Assembly (NCBI GenBank): GCA_006386115.1
Contig: VFIW01000166.1
Location: 53,658 to 117,657, forward strand
DNA: 64,000 nucleotides
Direction of reading: 5' to 3'
DNA from: Globisporangium splendens
Lineage: Eukaryota > Oomycota > Peronosporomycetes > Pythiales > Pythiaceae
Part shown: positions 12,196-24,004 of the stretch, piece by piece
Numbering within the stretch: the first letter of the stretch is position 1
Layout: every line of letters starts with the position of its first letter
Translations under genes and position numbers: made by a program
Notes under the pieces: model-generated
Told to the model about the DNA's origin: nothing
What the model saw: only the letters and a program-made list of their open reading frames with translations
Databases searched by the model: none

Positions 12196-15100
12196 ATGTA
12201 TGCGTCACCACCGGACGAGATGCGCAGCGGCAGTGCACGCAACCGCGAGCCGAGTCCGTTCACGGGACCTCCGGTCTCTGGGAGCGAGCGGCGGATGGTG
12301 AACGGCACGTTCACGAGCCCGTGGACGCCGAGTGGCGAGCGCACGGACCCTGCGCGCGCCGCTGCGGTCGCTGCTGTGAAGGCTGCGAATAACAAGAAGA
12401 AGGCGGCGCAAGAAGCCGAGAACCCGTTCCGACTGCCGCCGCTGTCGAAGTCCGAGATGGCGTATATGGTGCGCAAGGCCAAGGAGTCGTCGATTGCGTT
12501 GGTGGACCACGCGCACACCCTGGATGGACCTGTCGAGTGGCAGTACACGGGCAAATTCCGCGGCATCCAGATGTACCGCGGCGAAGGCACGGCCATGGAC
12601 GCGTCGAATAGCGGCATGGAGTATATGTGTGGTGTGACGACGATGATGGGCACGCTCGACGAAGTGTCCGGGTACTTTGACCAGATGACGACCGAAAAGA
12701 TGCGCGCCAAGAAAGCCGACGATGTGCTCGATTGCGCTGTGTTGTACGCGATCGAGGCTGGTGACAAGAAGAATCCGCACTATCGCGTCGCCGTCAAGTA
12801 CACGTCATTTGAAGGTCCATCGACGTTTTCAAGAGCGAGAGACTACGTGTATTTGGAGTGCCAGGATACGTTCCGTCATGCCTCCGGACGACGCGGCTGG
12901 GTGCTCAGTATGCACTCGATCAAGCTGCCCAACTGTCCCGAGATGGACGGCACGGTGCGAGGAAGTATGTACCACTCCGGGTACGTGTTTGTCGAAGCCG
13001 AGAAGCCTGGGTACATGGACGTCATGCACAGTCTGCAGATCAACTTCAAGGCCACGAAGCGGCTGCCGAGCTTCATGCTCAACTCGGCGCTCAAGCGCCG
13101 CATCACGTCGGTGATCAAGGTCAGTCGCGAGATCCAAATGGCGCGCATGGGGCAACAAACGCTGCTCAAGAAGCAGGATCTGATGCCTAAGAAATCGAGC
13201 TCGCTGTGCTCCAACTGCTCGCGGAAGTTCACGCTATTCATCCGTAAGACGCGGTGCCGCATGTGCGGTCAAGTCGTGTGTCAGTCCTGTGCACCGCAGG
13301 TCGACTGGGAGACCCAGGGCGAAGGCACGAAGAAGACTCGCATCTGTATGAAGTGCTACCGCACGGGAGGTACTAATCTTGCGCCGTCGTCGTCTACCGG
13401 GACAGCAAAGAACAGCGCCGAGTACTCCGACGACGAAGATCTGGCAGAAGAGGAAGAAGCGCATGCTGCGCACGAGGAAGACGAGGAGGAGGGTGGAGAA
13501 GACGGGCTCGAGGAGCAAACAGAAGTGAGTGTGTTTGCCCAATCGCGGTTCACGCGCGCGACCGCCGACTCGCTGTTTTCCTTTTCCTCGGGGTTCCACA
13601 TTCACGACCTTAGTGCAAGCCAAGTGGGCAAGTCGAAGAATTATGCAGCGGAAAGTTACGACCAGTCGGTGCAGGGGTCTCATTTTGACCCGAATGCGTC
13701 AGCCACTAGCAACTTTTACGATACGAAATTGTTCCTCACGCCTGAGGACACCGACGAAGAGCTCGACAAGCGCGCAAGACGCTACGACCCCGACTTCCGA
13801 GACACCTCGATTGCTGAGCATCCCGATGTGGAAGCAGATGCGGACGGACGTGCTCCTCCGCCACCACCGCCGCCACAGTTCCAGCTCAATGCGAACTCTT
13901 TGAAAGAGCATAATATGCGCTTCAAGCAGGAAAAAGAAGTCGTGCCGCCGCCACCACATCAGAATCCTCTCCCTCCAATGGTGTCGCAGAAGAGTGGCAA
14001 ACTTGTATCCATTAAGGATATCCGATCCAATTTCATGAAAGGAACCGTGAAGGAAGACATCCGCGGACCCGAGCCACAAGCAGCGCCGTCCTACGCTTTC
14101 CAGAATGAAGATGACTACTACAGCCATCCTCCGTCGGCGATCCTGAACCAAGTGCGAGCCAACCGTAGTCGTACGATTCAATTTGCACCGGAGGGAGATT
14201 ACCGATCCCCAGAGATGATGGCGAGCATGGAAGAAGAGCATAAGAAGCGCATGGAAGAGCTGAATAAGGCTACCTCGACGTATGCGAACTACCGCATCAC
14301 AGAGCCTAAAGCTCCTGAGGGTGAGCGCCTCACCATTGAAGAGCTTGAAAAGGCAGAGTCTCCGAAGTTCACAGCTTTACCCGATGATTACGAAACTGAG
14401 CGAAATAATGATCTGAGCCCTCGAGAAACGGACACTCAAGATTCAGACACGGATGCAGACGAGTATTACCGTCCAAATCCTTTGGAACTGAGTCAGGTTC
14501 GCGCCAATCGAAGCCGCACCATTGAGTTCATGCCGCATTTCATGCAAACTGACGAGGATGACGCATCTGATAGAGAAGATGAAGAGCCTCATTCAGTGGC
14601 ACAGCAGCAGCAAGAGGTTCAGCTTTCAGTACAGCAAGGAGCAACTTTGAGACAAAGCGCGGAGATGGGACAGAATCTGTCGGAGGATAACTCGAAGCTC
14701 ATCCAGTCAGAGGCGCTTCCCATTGAAGAAAGCGTTCCCCAACCTCCAACGCCAGAGCATGACACTCCTTCAAGGTTCAGTCAGACTATGATTCCGATCC
14801 TTGATTACACGGCGACAGAGCGAACCAGCGAAACCCAGCCGAGTGAGAGTGTCGTTGAAGTCAAAGCCCGTGGCTCTCGCATTCTGAGCGACATCCCTAT
14901 TCTCGACTACGACCGAAGCACCACGGGCTCAGTGCGCGACTCGGATTTTGATGAAGAGCTCATGAATCGACCCACGGCAGTGATCATGGAGCAAGTGCGC
15001 GCGAATCGAACTCGCTCAATGCAATACGAGGAGTCCAACGACGGCTTCCGGTCGACCGAGATCATGCACAATATCGAGGAAGAGCACAAGAAGCGGATGG

Positions 15101-16482
15101 CAGAGCTGAACCGAATCGCGATGGACTACACTGGCAACCGCATCTCCAAGCTGCATTTTGTGGACGAAGACCGCGAATCCTTGGACACGGTCGACTACGA
15201 ACGCATGAGTGGCTCGTATCGAAAGACTTCTCAGCACCTCGATATTCTCGATGAAGACGGCATTGATGCCGAGAGACCGTCCGAGATTCCACCTCAGACT
15301 CCTTCTCCTCGTCAATCACGACGTACGACCGGTACTAGCCGAATGACAGATCTTCAATTTTCGCTTAACGACTCTCCTCTCCGATCCCGAGACGGAAACA
15401 GTTCCAGCCGAATGTCCGATCTCGAGTTTGGACGTGTTAGCGCGCCACGGTACTCACATGAAACCAGCAATCAATCTACCAGTCGGATGACGGATCTCGA
15501 GTTTGCGCACATCAGCTCGCCAAAGGCGTCTGCTGACACGCGAATGACAGATCTGCAGTTTATGCCAGATGATACGTTGTTCAAGAAACCAGCTGGTGGC
15601 TCGAAGACACATCTAGAGTTCACTCTCGACCTGCTAGAGCCTCGCGATACGATCGATGAGCGGCTCAGTTCTCCACGCGACTCGACAGTGTTTGACGAAG
15701 AAGTCGTTGGACGCTCCACTGCTGTGATCATGGACCAAGTGCGTGCCAACCGCGAACGCGTGCCTAAGGATCTCGACATCCCGGAAAGCGACATCCGCTC
15801 CACGGCGATCATGAAAGACATTGAAGCGGAGCACCACAAGCGTATGGCGGATCTGAATCGTATCGCGATGGAAAACGTGGGTGGCCGAATCTCGAGTTTC
15901 CCAGCACGCGAGAGTGAGATGAGCAATGCCGACGACCATATTGCTATCAAACAAATCAACAACTCTCACGTCGACGCAGGCTGGCGCTCGACGACGATCA
16001 TGGATCGGTACCAAAACTCCCACGAAGCCAAAATGAAAGCGCTTCGCGAAAAAGTGCGTCAGTTAGATGAGGAGTGTCGCGCGTCGCTTGCGACGATTTT
16101 CTCACCGGACGAGCTGGACTTCACTGACATCGAGTCCGAGGACAAAGCCGCAGAGACTGCTGCTGCGAAGCCCAAATACAAGCACCGCGATGTGAACGAG
16201 ATCACCAAGAGCGACGGCGAAGACGCATATGGGAACGAGAACAACTCGAGGATCGCGAACCTGTACTCGGTGAAGAAGTTGCGACCTGTGGCGGCTCGGA
16301 AGAACCCGATTTTGATGAACGAGCGCGTGTCGTCGCACACACTCTACCAGCAAATCGCGCAGCTCACTCAGTTGCAGAGTCAAATGGCAATGGCCAAGGA
16401 CACGGAAGACGAAGAAGCATTCAAGGCGCAAATCAAGGAGCAATACCAAGTGCTACGCACGCTCAAGCTGCGAGGCTGGTAA
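12196..16482 (+). CDS. Gene D: 1428-aa START-FYVE protein with two internal repeat families
   Basis: Single-exon protein. A START-like lipid-binding region occupies about residues 100-310. A FYVE finger follows at about 335-390 with the pairs CSNC, CRMC, CQSC and CMKC; its TRCRMC patch is closer to canonical than in genes A and C. Then come an acidic stretch (about 415-445), proline runs, and a long repeat-rich tail. Repeat family 1 is QVRANR followed by an EEEHKKRM-type helix: full units at about 646, 926 and 1174, a partial at 760, and a diverged last unit at 1263. Repeat family 2 is RMTDLQF or RMSDLEF at about 1049, 1072, 1097 and 1116, with a weaker HLEF at 1137. IPILDY also occurs twice. 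The likely role is a phosphoinositide- or lipid-binding endosomal scaffold, with the tail docking partners (inference). Unlike the short paralogues it lacks a terminal DLSYL motif and ends in KLRGW. Confidence 0.9.
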   Translation: MYASPPDEMRSGSARNREPSPFTGPPVSGSERRMVNGTFTSPWTPSGERTDPARAAAVAAVKAANNKKKAAQEAENPFRLPPLSKSEMAYMVRKAKESSIALVDHAHTLDGPVEWQYTGKFRGIQMYRGEGTAMDASNSGMEYMCGVTTMMGTLDEVSGYFDQMTTEKMRAKKADDVLDCAVLYAIEAGDKKNPHYRVAVKYTSFEGPSTFSRARDYVYLECQDTFRHASGRRGWVLSMHSIKLPNCPEMDGTVRGSMYHSGYVFVEAEKPGYMDVMHSLQINFKATKRLPSFMLNSALKRRITSVIKVSREIQMARMGQQTLLKKQDLMPKKSSSLCSNCSRKFTLFIRKTRCRMCGQVVCQSCAPQVDWETQGEGTKKTRICMKCYRTGGTNLAPSSSTGTAKNSAEYSDDEDLAEEEEAHAAHEEDEEEGGEDGLEEQTEVSVFAQSRFTRATADSLFSFSSGFHIHDLSASQVGKSKNYAAESYDQSVQGSHFDPNASATSNFYDTKLFLTPEDTDEELDKRARRYDPDFRDTSIAEHPDVEADADGRAPPPPPPPQFQLNANSLKEHNMRFKQEKEVVPPPPHQNPLPPMVSQKSGKLVSIKDIRSNFMKGTVKEDIRGPEPQAAPSYAFQNEDDYYSHPPSAILNQVRANRSRTIQFAPEGDYRSPEMMASMEEEHKKRMEELNKATSTYANYRITEPKAPEGERLTIEELEKAESPKFTALPDDYETERNNDLSPRETDTQDSDTDADEYYRPNPLELSQVRANRSRTIEFMPHFMQTDEDDASDREDEEPHSVAQQQQEVQLSVQQGATLRQSAEMGQNLSEDNSKLIQSEALPIEESVPQPPTPEHDTPSRFSQTMIPILDYTATERTSETQPSESVVEVKARGSRILSDIPILDYDRSTTGSVRDSDFDEELMNRPTAVIMEQVRANRTRSMQYEESNDGFRSTEIMHNIEEEHKKRMAELNRIAMDYTGNRISKLHFVDEDRESLDTVDYERMSGSYRKTSQHLDILDEDGIDAERPSEIPPQTPSPRQSRRTTGTSRMTDLQFSLNDSPLRSRDGNSSSRMSDLEFGRVSAPRYSHETSNQSTSRMTDLEFAHISSPKASADTRMTDLQFMPDDTLFKKPAGGSKTHLEFTLDLLEPRDTIDERLSSPRDSTVFDEEVVGRSTAVIMDQVRANRERVPKDLDIPESDIRSTAIMKDIEAEHHKRMADLNRIAMENVGGRISSFPARESEMSNADDHIAIKQINNSHVDAGWRSTTIMDRYQNSHEAKMKALREKVRQLDEECRASLATIFSPDELDFTDIESEDKAAETAAAKPKYKHRDVNEITKSDGEDAYGNENNSRIANLYSVKKLRPVAARKNPILMNERVSSHTLYQQIAQLTQLQSQMAMAKDTEDEEAFKAQIKEQYQVLRTLKLRGW

Positions 16483-19107
16483 CTGCAAGTCTGTGTGATC
16501 GAATCGTATCATGTTATAACAGTCAATTTATAAGAAATCATATTTGTAGATCGACCTCCAATTGCTGCTCACTCTCATTTGGCAATGACGTTGTAGTACC
16601 TGAGGTTCAAGACCTGCCTAGCCAAATGCGGCTTTGTTCCGTAGAATCTCATCCGTTGACAGTGCAATTGGGCAGTGTGATGGAGACTCCGACTCGATTG
16701 CCTCTTCGCCTGCGGGAATCCATGGCAAGCGGCCCGCTATTTCAGCCTCACTTCGGCAACGAAAGCCAAAGTTGCACTACACACTCTGTGAGTATCAGCT
16801 TCAAGCACGGAAAGTCGAAGATCGCTGGCAGAAAACCATTTCTGTTCAGAGGTTTCTCTCGACTTGAATTCACGAGTTGGGAAAGGAGGCGAGACCGTCT
16901 GAGTTTACGGCATCGTCTGTTGGCTCATCTCAAGCGGTAAAACGAAAGATCTGCAGCACCGCTGACTGCCTGGCTGGCTGAATGCCCCATCATCCCTACA
17001 GCAGAGGCGGGCGGCATCCATCGGTTGGTTGTCTTCTCCGTTCGATCTCCAAGTACGCTGGGCATCTGACCACATGCACCGTCCAAAGCAAGAACGAGGC
17101 TTGAGCACGCTTAAGCAAACTCGAGCGACGCCGTGATTTGTTGGACATTCAGCGACCAATGCACAGACTATGACAGCCTTCAAGGACACAACCATTCACG
17201 CCACAGAATTACATGGCGAAAAGCACTATCCAACGCACTGCCGATCGCATGTCGATTATTCGGAACCAGTCCTAGTCCATGCAAGAACCGCACGTTGAGT
17301 ACTGTACTTCTCTGTCCATGGCCTTGAACTACAGCATCAGGGCTGGTCATGAAACAGAGCACTATCCATCCATCTACAGATCACAGATGGACGATCGCAC
17401 GTGACACAATCACGTTTCTGATGCCGTCACCGAGATGATGGAACAATCATCACCATGTGGTTTTGAAGAGAAATCGGAATCGAAACGAAAGGTTTTGGTA
17501 AGGATATGAAGCATTGGAGGTGTTTTATTCTTTTACACCAGCAGTTCAAACAGTAACTTATGGAAATCATAAATGATGCTATTAAATTAAGGCACCTATC
17601 ACTTGCCAAAGCTCTTGTAAACCTGCTGCTCTGTGCAGTAGTCAACCGTGCCAAAAAAAAGTGCTTTTTTTCAGAAGCAAAAGTCCGGTTCGACCTTGTA
17701 TAATGAGTGTCTCGGATACAAAAAACACTTCGTAGCAGCAGCACTGAAAAAGACAGGTGTACAGTTGCACCCTTCAGATAAAGAGGCTTTCGTGAGTGCT
17801 CGAGTCTGCTCTGCTTTTGCTTGCTTATTTTGTGTGCTTTGTCTCAGCCGCGCATGCTGCGGCACGATTTGCAAGGAATTGAAATCCTCCCTCCGTCATG
17901 AGCGAGTTGCTGCTCTTGACCTCCCTTATCGCAGCGATATGAAGAAAGCCCAGACCGGGTATGACTTTATGACACTTGACAACTTCCTTCAACCATACGT
18001 TCGCCCACAAAATCTGCAATCACCTCCTCCTACCTCTCCAGAGTGTGCAAAGTGTCACTACGGGTTGGCTTTTTGAACGCTTCCAGAAACGTTCAGTTCA
18101 CAGTCAGCAGTCTTCAAGAGACCTGCCCACGAGTGCAACTGATCTCTTCCCGAGATTTGTTGACTCGACGTCTCCACTGCAGCACTGTGGGTACAGCAAC
18201 ACCAGTACAGGCTCACATATGGACCCCTCGCTCTCGTACTGTATGCCCGACAGCACGCTGAGCTTTGCGCTGTGCTTTGCCAGAGGCGAGGCTAGCGCCA
18301 CGTAGCATTTTACTACACTTGACTTACTCAAGAAAGACAACAAGATGCCTTTCCCACCACACAATCCTGGCAAATGTATATCGCGAGCAATGGCCAGGAT
18401 GTCTTGCACTCCCCTATGGTCGAGACCGATGTGTCTTTACCCAGGCAGATAGGCCGGCAGCTTTTCTATATCTTGTGTTTCGGCGAGCCCTCCTCTCTCG
18501 TCTCGACACATCCACTCAATGCGTTTGTGGAGCCGCATAGAAAAGGGAGCAAGGCCACGTTTCTGCGGGGAAACAAGAAAAAAACTCGTTCGTCCCGTGT
18601 TCCTTCTCGCGATCTTGCTGGACGCAAAGAAGCAAGCGTCGACCTGTCTGTCGCAAACACCACTGTATTCGTTTTCTATAATGAGCCTTCATACTTGATA
18701 ATGCTGCTTACATAATATCAAGTAGTGTTCAAATTGTATATATTGTGTGACCATACACTTTGAAAGATGATAAAGTGGTCAAAGGAGACTGTGGTACACT
18801 GCGGTTGCATAACCAGCCCATAGAGTGCTGAACCAGCGCCTGGTTTGACTGACTCAAGGGCCATCACAGGCGCCAATGCGCGCCGTTTCTACGTGTCCTG
18901 TAGGTGTGCTCGAGGACTCCTCCCCTCCTCGCATCTGGACGACGGAAGTGGACGTGCTGTGTGCCGAGAAACCACGAAACAATCCAGGTCCCAGTCGTCA
19001 ACTTTTGCCGCGCGCGCACTCGCCATTCCATCATTCTCACGGCGTGAGCAGCTCACTTCTCGTTTAACCTCGTGCATATCATATACTACCAGCCTTATCT
19101 ATCAAAC
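16483..19107. other. Intergenic region between genes D and C
   Basis: About 2.6 kb without a recognisable gene. Short frames at 16626-16940 and 17648-18076 have no features I can place. The last few hundred bases must contain the gene C promoter. No mobile element is seen. Confidence 0.5.
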
Positions 19108-20708
19108 ATGTCGTACGGACTCGAGGAGCATGAGCAGCGCGACTTGATCCGTTTCGGAAACAACGCGTTCAAGGAGCTGCTCGCGCGACTGCACCGCACG
19201 CAGACCGGGGAGCCGGTCACCGGTCGAGCCAACAAGACCCGCGGCGCGCTCGAGTACGAAGACAAGTACGTGACGCTTCTGGATCAGCACAAGATCTACG
19301 CGACGCTCGAGGAGATCGCGGATTTGTACATCAACGACGAGAAGAAGATGGTGCTCGACTTTTCCGAGTCGCGCGAGCTCGCGGTGCTGCAGCCGCCGAC
19401 CAAGCAGACACCGATGGAGTACATCGGGCTGCGCTGGTCGCTGTTCAAATCGCCGGCGCGCCACATCGCCAAGGGTCAGGACTTCTGCTACCTGGAGGTC
19501 ATGAAGCCGTACATCGCGCGCAACGGCCGCCGCGGCTGGGCCAAGCTCTCCCACTCGATCCAGCACACGATCTGCCCAGACTTCTCGAAAACGCTCAACG
19601 TGAACCGCGGCGAGCTCTACTTTTGCGGCGTGTTCTTCCAGGAGACGAGTCAGGTCGGCGTGCTCAACGGGTACTTTTACTACAACGTCGACCGCACACG
19701 GATCCCGGCGCTGCTGGCGCCAGTGGTCATGAAGGCGCGTGGCAAGAACAACGCCGAGCTGATCAATCACTACGCCAAGATGTCGCGCTTGCTCGTGGGT
19801 GCGTCCAAGGTCCAGGTTGCGTCGGTCTCACAGCAGCTCAAGGCCGAGCAGCGCTGCGGCGCGTGCTCGAATCGCATGCCCAAGTGGAAGAGCAAGGAGC
19901 GGTGCTACTTTTGCCAGGCTGTAAGTGCTTTTGCTCTTTAGGATTGTTGCGAGAAGCGATTGGCAGCTTGCTAACCTTATTTTTATATGATGCGCGCTTT
20001 TTGATAGTTTATGTGCAAGAAATGCTGCAAGATCGTCTCGAAGAACTACCGATTTGACAATCTGGGCAAGCGGCAGGCGTGCTTTTCGTGCGCCGACGAG
20101 CACGGCTCCAAGGTCACGAGAATGGACGACGAGGACTCGGTTGTGTCCCGATCACGAACGAGCAGCAGCTCATGTCGTACGTACAAGTCGATTTTTTTCA
20201 TTGCTTATGAGCTCAGGTTAGGACAGCTTTGAACTGACTGTTGCTCCTCAACCTACGCTGTTTCACTTATGCAGGAGAGTCCCAGACACCGCGCACGGTG
20301 GGCTCCGTGACGCCTTCGTCGGTGTCCTCATTCGGGTGGACACTGACCCGAGCGACAAGTGAATCTGTTCATCAACAGAGAGCAGGGGACGAGCTGCGTC
20401 ATCGAAGTCAGACTGACGGAGTTCAGCTGCGAGTCCATCTCGCGACCCCCACAGACAGTCACGGTAGCCACCACTCTCATCAGGAGAACCACCACCGGCG
20501 ACGACACGACCGGGATCCGTTTGCGAACGGTAAACCAGCCAAAGCAGCCTCAGAGCAGAGCTTCGAGCAGTACTACGGCAACCAGCACCTCAAACGCATC
20601 CCGAGCACAGGCTTCCTCCGTGAGCACCACACAAATCCAGCCCAGGAAGCGCAGCCAGAAGCACCAGCGCCGGTGGTCGACCTGTCGTACCTGAGCAATT
20701 ACAAGTAG
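19108..20708 (+). CDS. START-FYVE protein C (3 exons)
   Basis: Predicted 471-aa protein of the same family as A and B. Exons are 19108-19920, 20008-20176 and 20275-20708; the introns (87 and 98 bp) are GT-AG and phase-consistent. The START-like region spans roughly residues 30-240 (EYIGLRWSLFKSP, NGRRGWAKLSHSI), and the finger from about 253 to 307 (CGAC, CYFC, CKKC, CFSC). The finger's basic patch is poorly conserved, so phosphoinositide binding is uncertain. A Ser-, His- and Gln-rich tail ends in VVDLSYLSNYK. ATG 19108 is preferred over the upstream GTG at 19072. Intron 1 of gene A is absent here, while the intron within the finger is shared with A. Confidence 0.88.
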
Positions 20709-23700
20709 CTCTTCGTTTTCTCTGGTTTCTCATATGTGAAGGAAGTTCAAGAGCGACACACACGACGAAGTTGTCGGCTGATGAACCCTTTGGATGGAAG
20801 AAGGGGCAGACGCCGAGAAGAGTGTAGGACCAACCACGTCAAAGTTGTTGTTAAAAAGGCTCCAAAGACCAACAAAACCAATAGCCAGACGACGACGCAG
20901 CAGAGCGTTGGCTGGGAGGGTAGTTGATTGCACACACACAGCGGCAAATGGAGAGCTACTTGAGCCTTTTCTCACGACCATAAATTAACTAACAGTATGC
21001 TGCAACCAAAGTTCGTGTACACCTCAATGCCTCCTTTACAAGAGTGTGGGACATGTCTTGTGGTTAGTGTCAATCTGTGGTTGTAATGTCTGCTGCTGCG
21101 CGTTTGAAACAACGGGCAACCATGGGACTCTGGAGGCTAATTGGGAAGGCACTGTGGGTGTACGAATTTTGTCGATCTTCTCCACCCAGACTTGCCCACA
21201 TACCGTCGCATGACATAAAAGCAGTGCTGGTGTCGATGGACTCGTAGGTACAGATCGAGTGAGGTCAACCCCACGTCAAGGAGTGGCTTTGACACGAAAG
21301 AGGGACAGTGGTTTTCCACGATTCGGTCCCCAGACGCATTCTTTTTTATCACCAGAAACCAGATTTGTCAGCGTTTATTGCGCACACAGTGACCCAGATC
21401 AAGTTAGTTTCGAAAAGCCCTCGGGGTGGTCGAAATGGATCTGACGGACTTCGAGAAGTCCAGAGGGGGCGAGTGGCACTGCTTCTATTACATAACAGTG
21501 ACACCGACTGGAGACTGGGAAAGAAAGATTCATATTATGCATGTGAAGAATCTCGAATTGTGGTCTGTTAATTGCGATTTTGTCAGCTCAGTGAACATGA
21601 CGCTCACACAGCACGGCATGACACACGACAGCCTCCGTTTGTTAAAAGCTTGAAGAATGAACGAGTCGTTTTTATCTGTGCGACTAGGAAAGCCTAGGCT
21701 AGCTAGCGCTGCACTTGAAGTCCCTGCTTGCAGTCCCATAATTCAAGAGCGACTTGCTTGCGTTTCACGAGGCGCACCATGAGACTGTGACGTGGGACCA
21801 GTGTGTTTACCATCGAGAACCCATGTACGTACGCATAGATCCTACATGAAGCTAGCGCGATTTCTATTATGCGTCTCTATGGCAGCTGCGTCTCTCATTT
21901 CATTTCTTTAACGGCAGAAGAAGCGCGCAGGAGCCGATATGAATACCGCATGTTGAAGGAATGAAGCGACAGCCGGGGCTCCATTGGATTGGTGCATTTC
22001 TAGAGACTTTGGCAAGCAGATGCAGAAATGTGAGGAGGGGGGTTTAACAGCGGCGCCGTTTTTCTTTGTTCAGGGTCCATACAGGACAGCAGCATATTAC
22101 GACAAAGCGAGCATATGGATGGATACCTTGGGACGAGTTTCGTTGTCGCCACAGCATCAGCAATAGGGGCAACTGTACACCAGTGTACTGAAAAAGCGTA
22201 TCCAAACTTCAAACAGGGACTCTCTCTCTCTCTCTCTCGCACTCTCTTGCGTAAGGTGGAAACAGAGCGCACATGCCGAATAGATGTCTTGGCTAAATAA
22301 ACACGAAGAGGAACGCAGTTGGCGTCGTGCCGGTCCAGTGTTCATGGATGAGCGCTTCGCTTATACACAAGTGCCATGCGTGCCTTGGATATCCACACAA
22401 AAGATTGACAAAGGATGTTTACCTGACAGTTTTGGAAGCTGCGCACATACACGCCATCCAATTGCGCGTACACCTGGGATGCGCTGTTGACCTGGCTGAT
22501 CGTTTGTAATACAATTTTGCAGCTGATACTCGAGGTAGTCGACAGCCGTGCCGATATATAAAGCGATGTGGAGAAACGGAGAATTTGCTCTAAGCGCCAA
22601 AGGTGCTTGCAGTAAGCTGCCACGAGAGCGGAAACTCCCTTTTGACTCTCTATAACTTTAGACTTTAGAGAGCTCGTGGGCTGCTTGCATTGCATGGCAT
22701 CACCCCCAATACTCTTACTGTCTGTCCGTTCCAGTATTCAACAGACAGGCAAACGCACGACGCACAGTGAATTTTGAAACGTTCACTTACTAAAGACACG
22801 AAAAGTATGGAAACAGCTGCGAGTCGAAGTTCAGGACAAACAGCGGCAACTCTCGAAAACGTCCAACTGGACTTTGCATCTCCCAGGTGCAGGTTCAAAG
22901 CGGACAAAGATGCACTTGTACACTTGACACAGTGTCACTTTTCAGACCGTTCTCCTGATACAGAACAGGTATGGACGAGAATTCAGAAGCTTGGAATGAG
23001 AAACTTTGGGTTTCTCAAGTCAGTGAAGGTCTGACTTGAGAAGATGGAGAATCTCCTCCTAAAGAAGGACCTTCCGACCTTCGCTGGAGATGACAGGCGC
23101 TCCGCTCCAACTGTGTCGCTCGCGCGGCCGAATGTGATTCTCCGAAGTTCGCAGCCTTTCGACGTGATTCTAAATGTCCATTCTGCAGCAATGGCTCGGT
23201 CGGAAAGCCACTTTTTGTCAATTCTCAATGAAGTCGGACTCGTTTTTCACTTGTCAAGTGTTTGGGGTATAGTCAGTCCAAATCAATTGATACCGGACTT
23301 GTATTTGTTTGTCAATTTTTTCAATTTTGTGTGGACAAGATAGTGGTCGATGCAAACAATAGAAGAGCGTGCTGACATCGGACTTGTATTCCTACTTTTA
23401 GTTCCGCCCTTGCTTCTTTTGTGCTCGCAGAGTGCAGTAAAACGCGCTTTTCAGCCAATGAGATCGTTGGATAGGACACCCACACTCAACATGTTAGGCG
23501 GGAGAGCGGAAACCAGATGGTTCACACGGATCGCAAACAGGTCACGGGGTCAAGTACGTCAGTAGGTCAGCCAGCCCTCATTTCTAATGCTAGTGCCTAC
23601 CAATATGCCGACGCGTATACTTTCCATTCACCGTCTTTCTCCTTTGCGTTTACTATCAACAATTGGGCATAATTGCTGTATGTTGATGTATAATTGCCTT

Positions 23701-24004
23701 CAGCATCGGCACTGCGATTAGCCAACTGGCGCAGAGAATGGAAGAGAGGTGCTGAGGAGATGGGTGCTCTGCATACTGAGCTCTTCCCCCACACGTCCCA
23801 CGCTCACTCGCGTTCTACGACCACGCATGCATGCTCTCCCCGTTTGCACACAGCGTTCCAAGTTACATATCGGATCCCTTCCCTCCTGGCCTCTGTTAGC
23901 TGCGCAGACCCACACGCTCACACACTTCAATCCGTAGGCCGCAGCAAGCAAACAACACCTGAGCAAACAAAACTTGTCGGCAACCTAGCAAGCCTCGCGA
24001 CATA
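20709..24004. other. Intergenic DNA: gene C 3' flank and copy 2 upstream of gene A
   Basis: Bases up to about 20878 are gene C 3' flank. The remainder is the second copy of 1-3110, with the same CT repeat (22220-22238) and hairpin (23012-23042) and no convincing coding content. Confidence 0.55.

Noticed and set aside
11760..12767. 335-codon minus-strand open frame overlapping the start of gene D
   Set aside because: It is antisense to the START region of gene D, has no family features, and such shadows are expected in GC-rich third positions.
17680..17720. A GGTTCGA phrase considered as a tRNA T-loop
   Set aside because: No acceptor stem or anticodon arm could be fitted around it.
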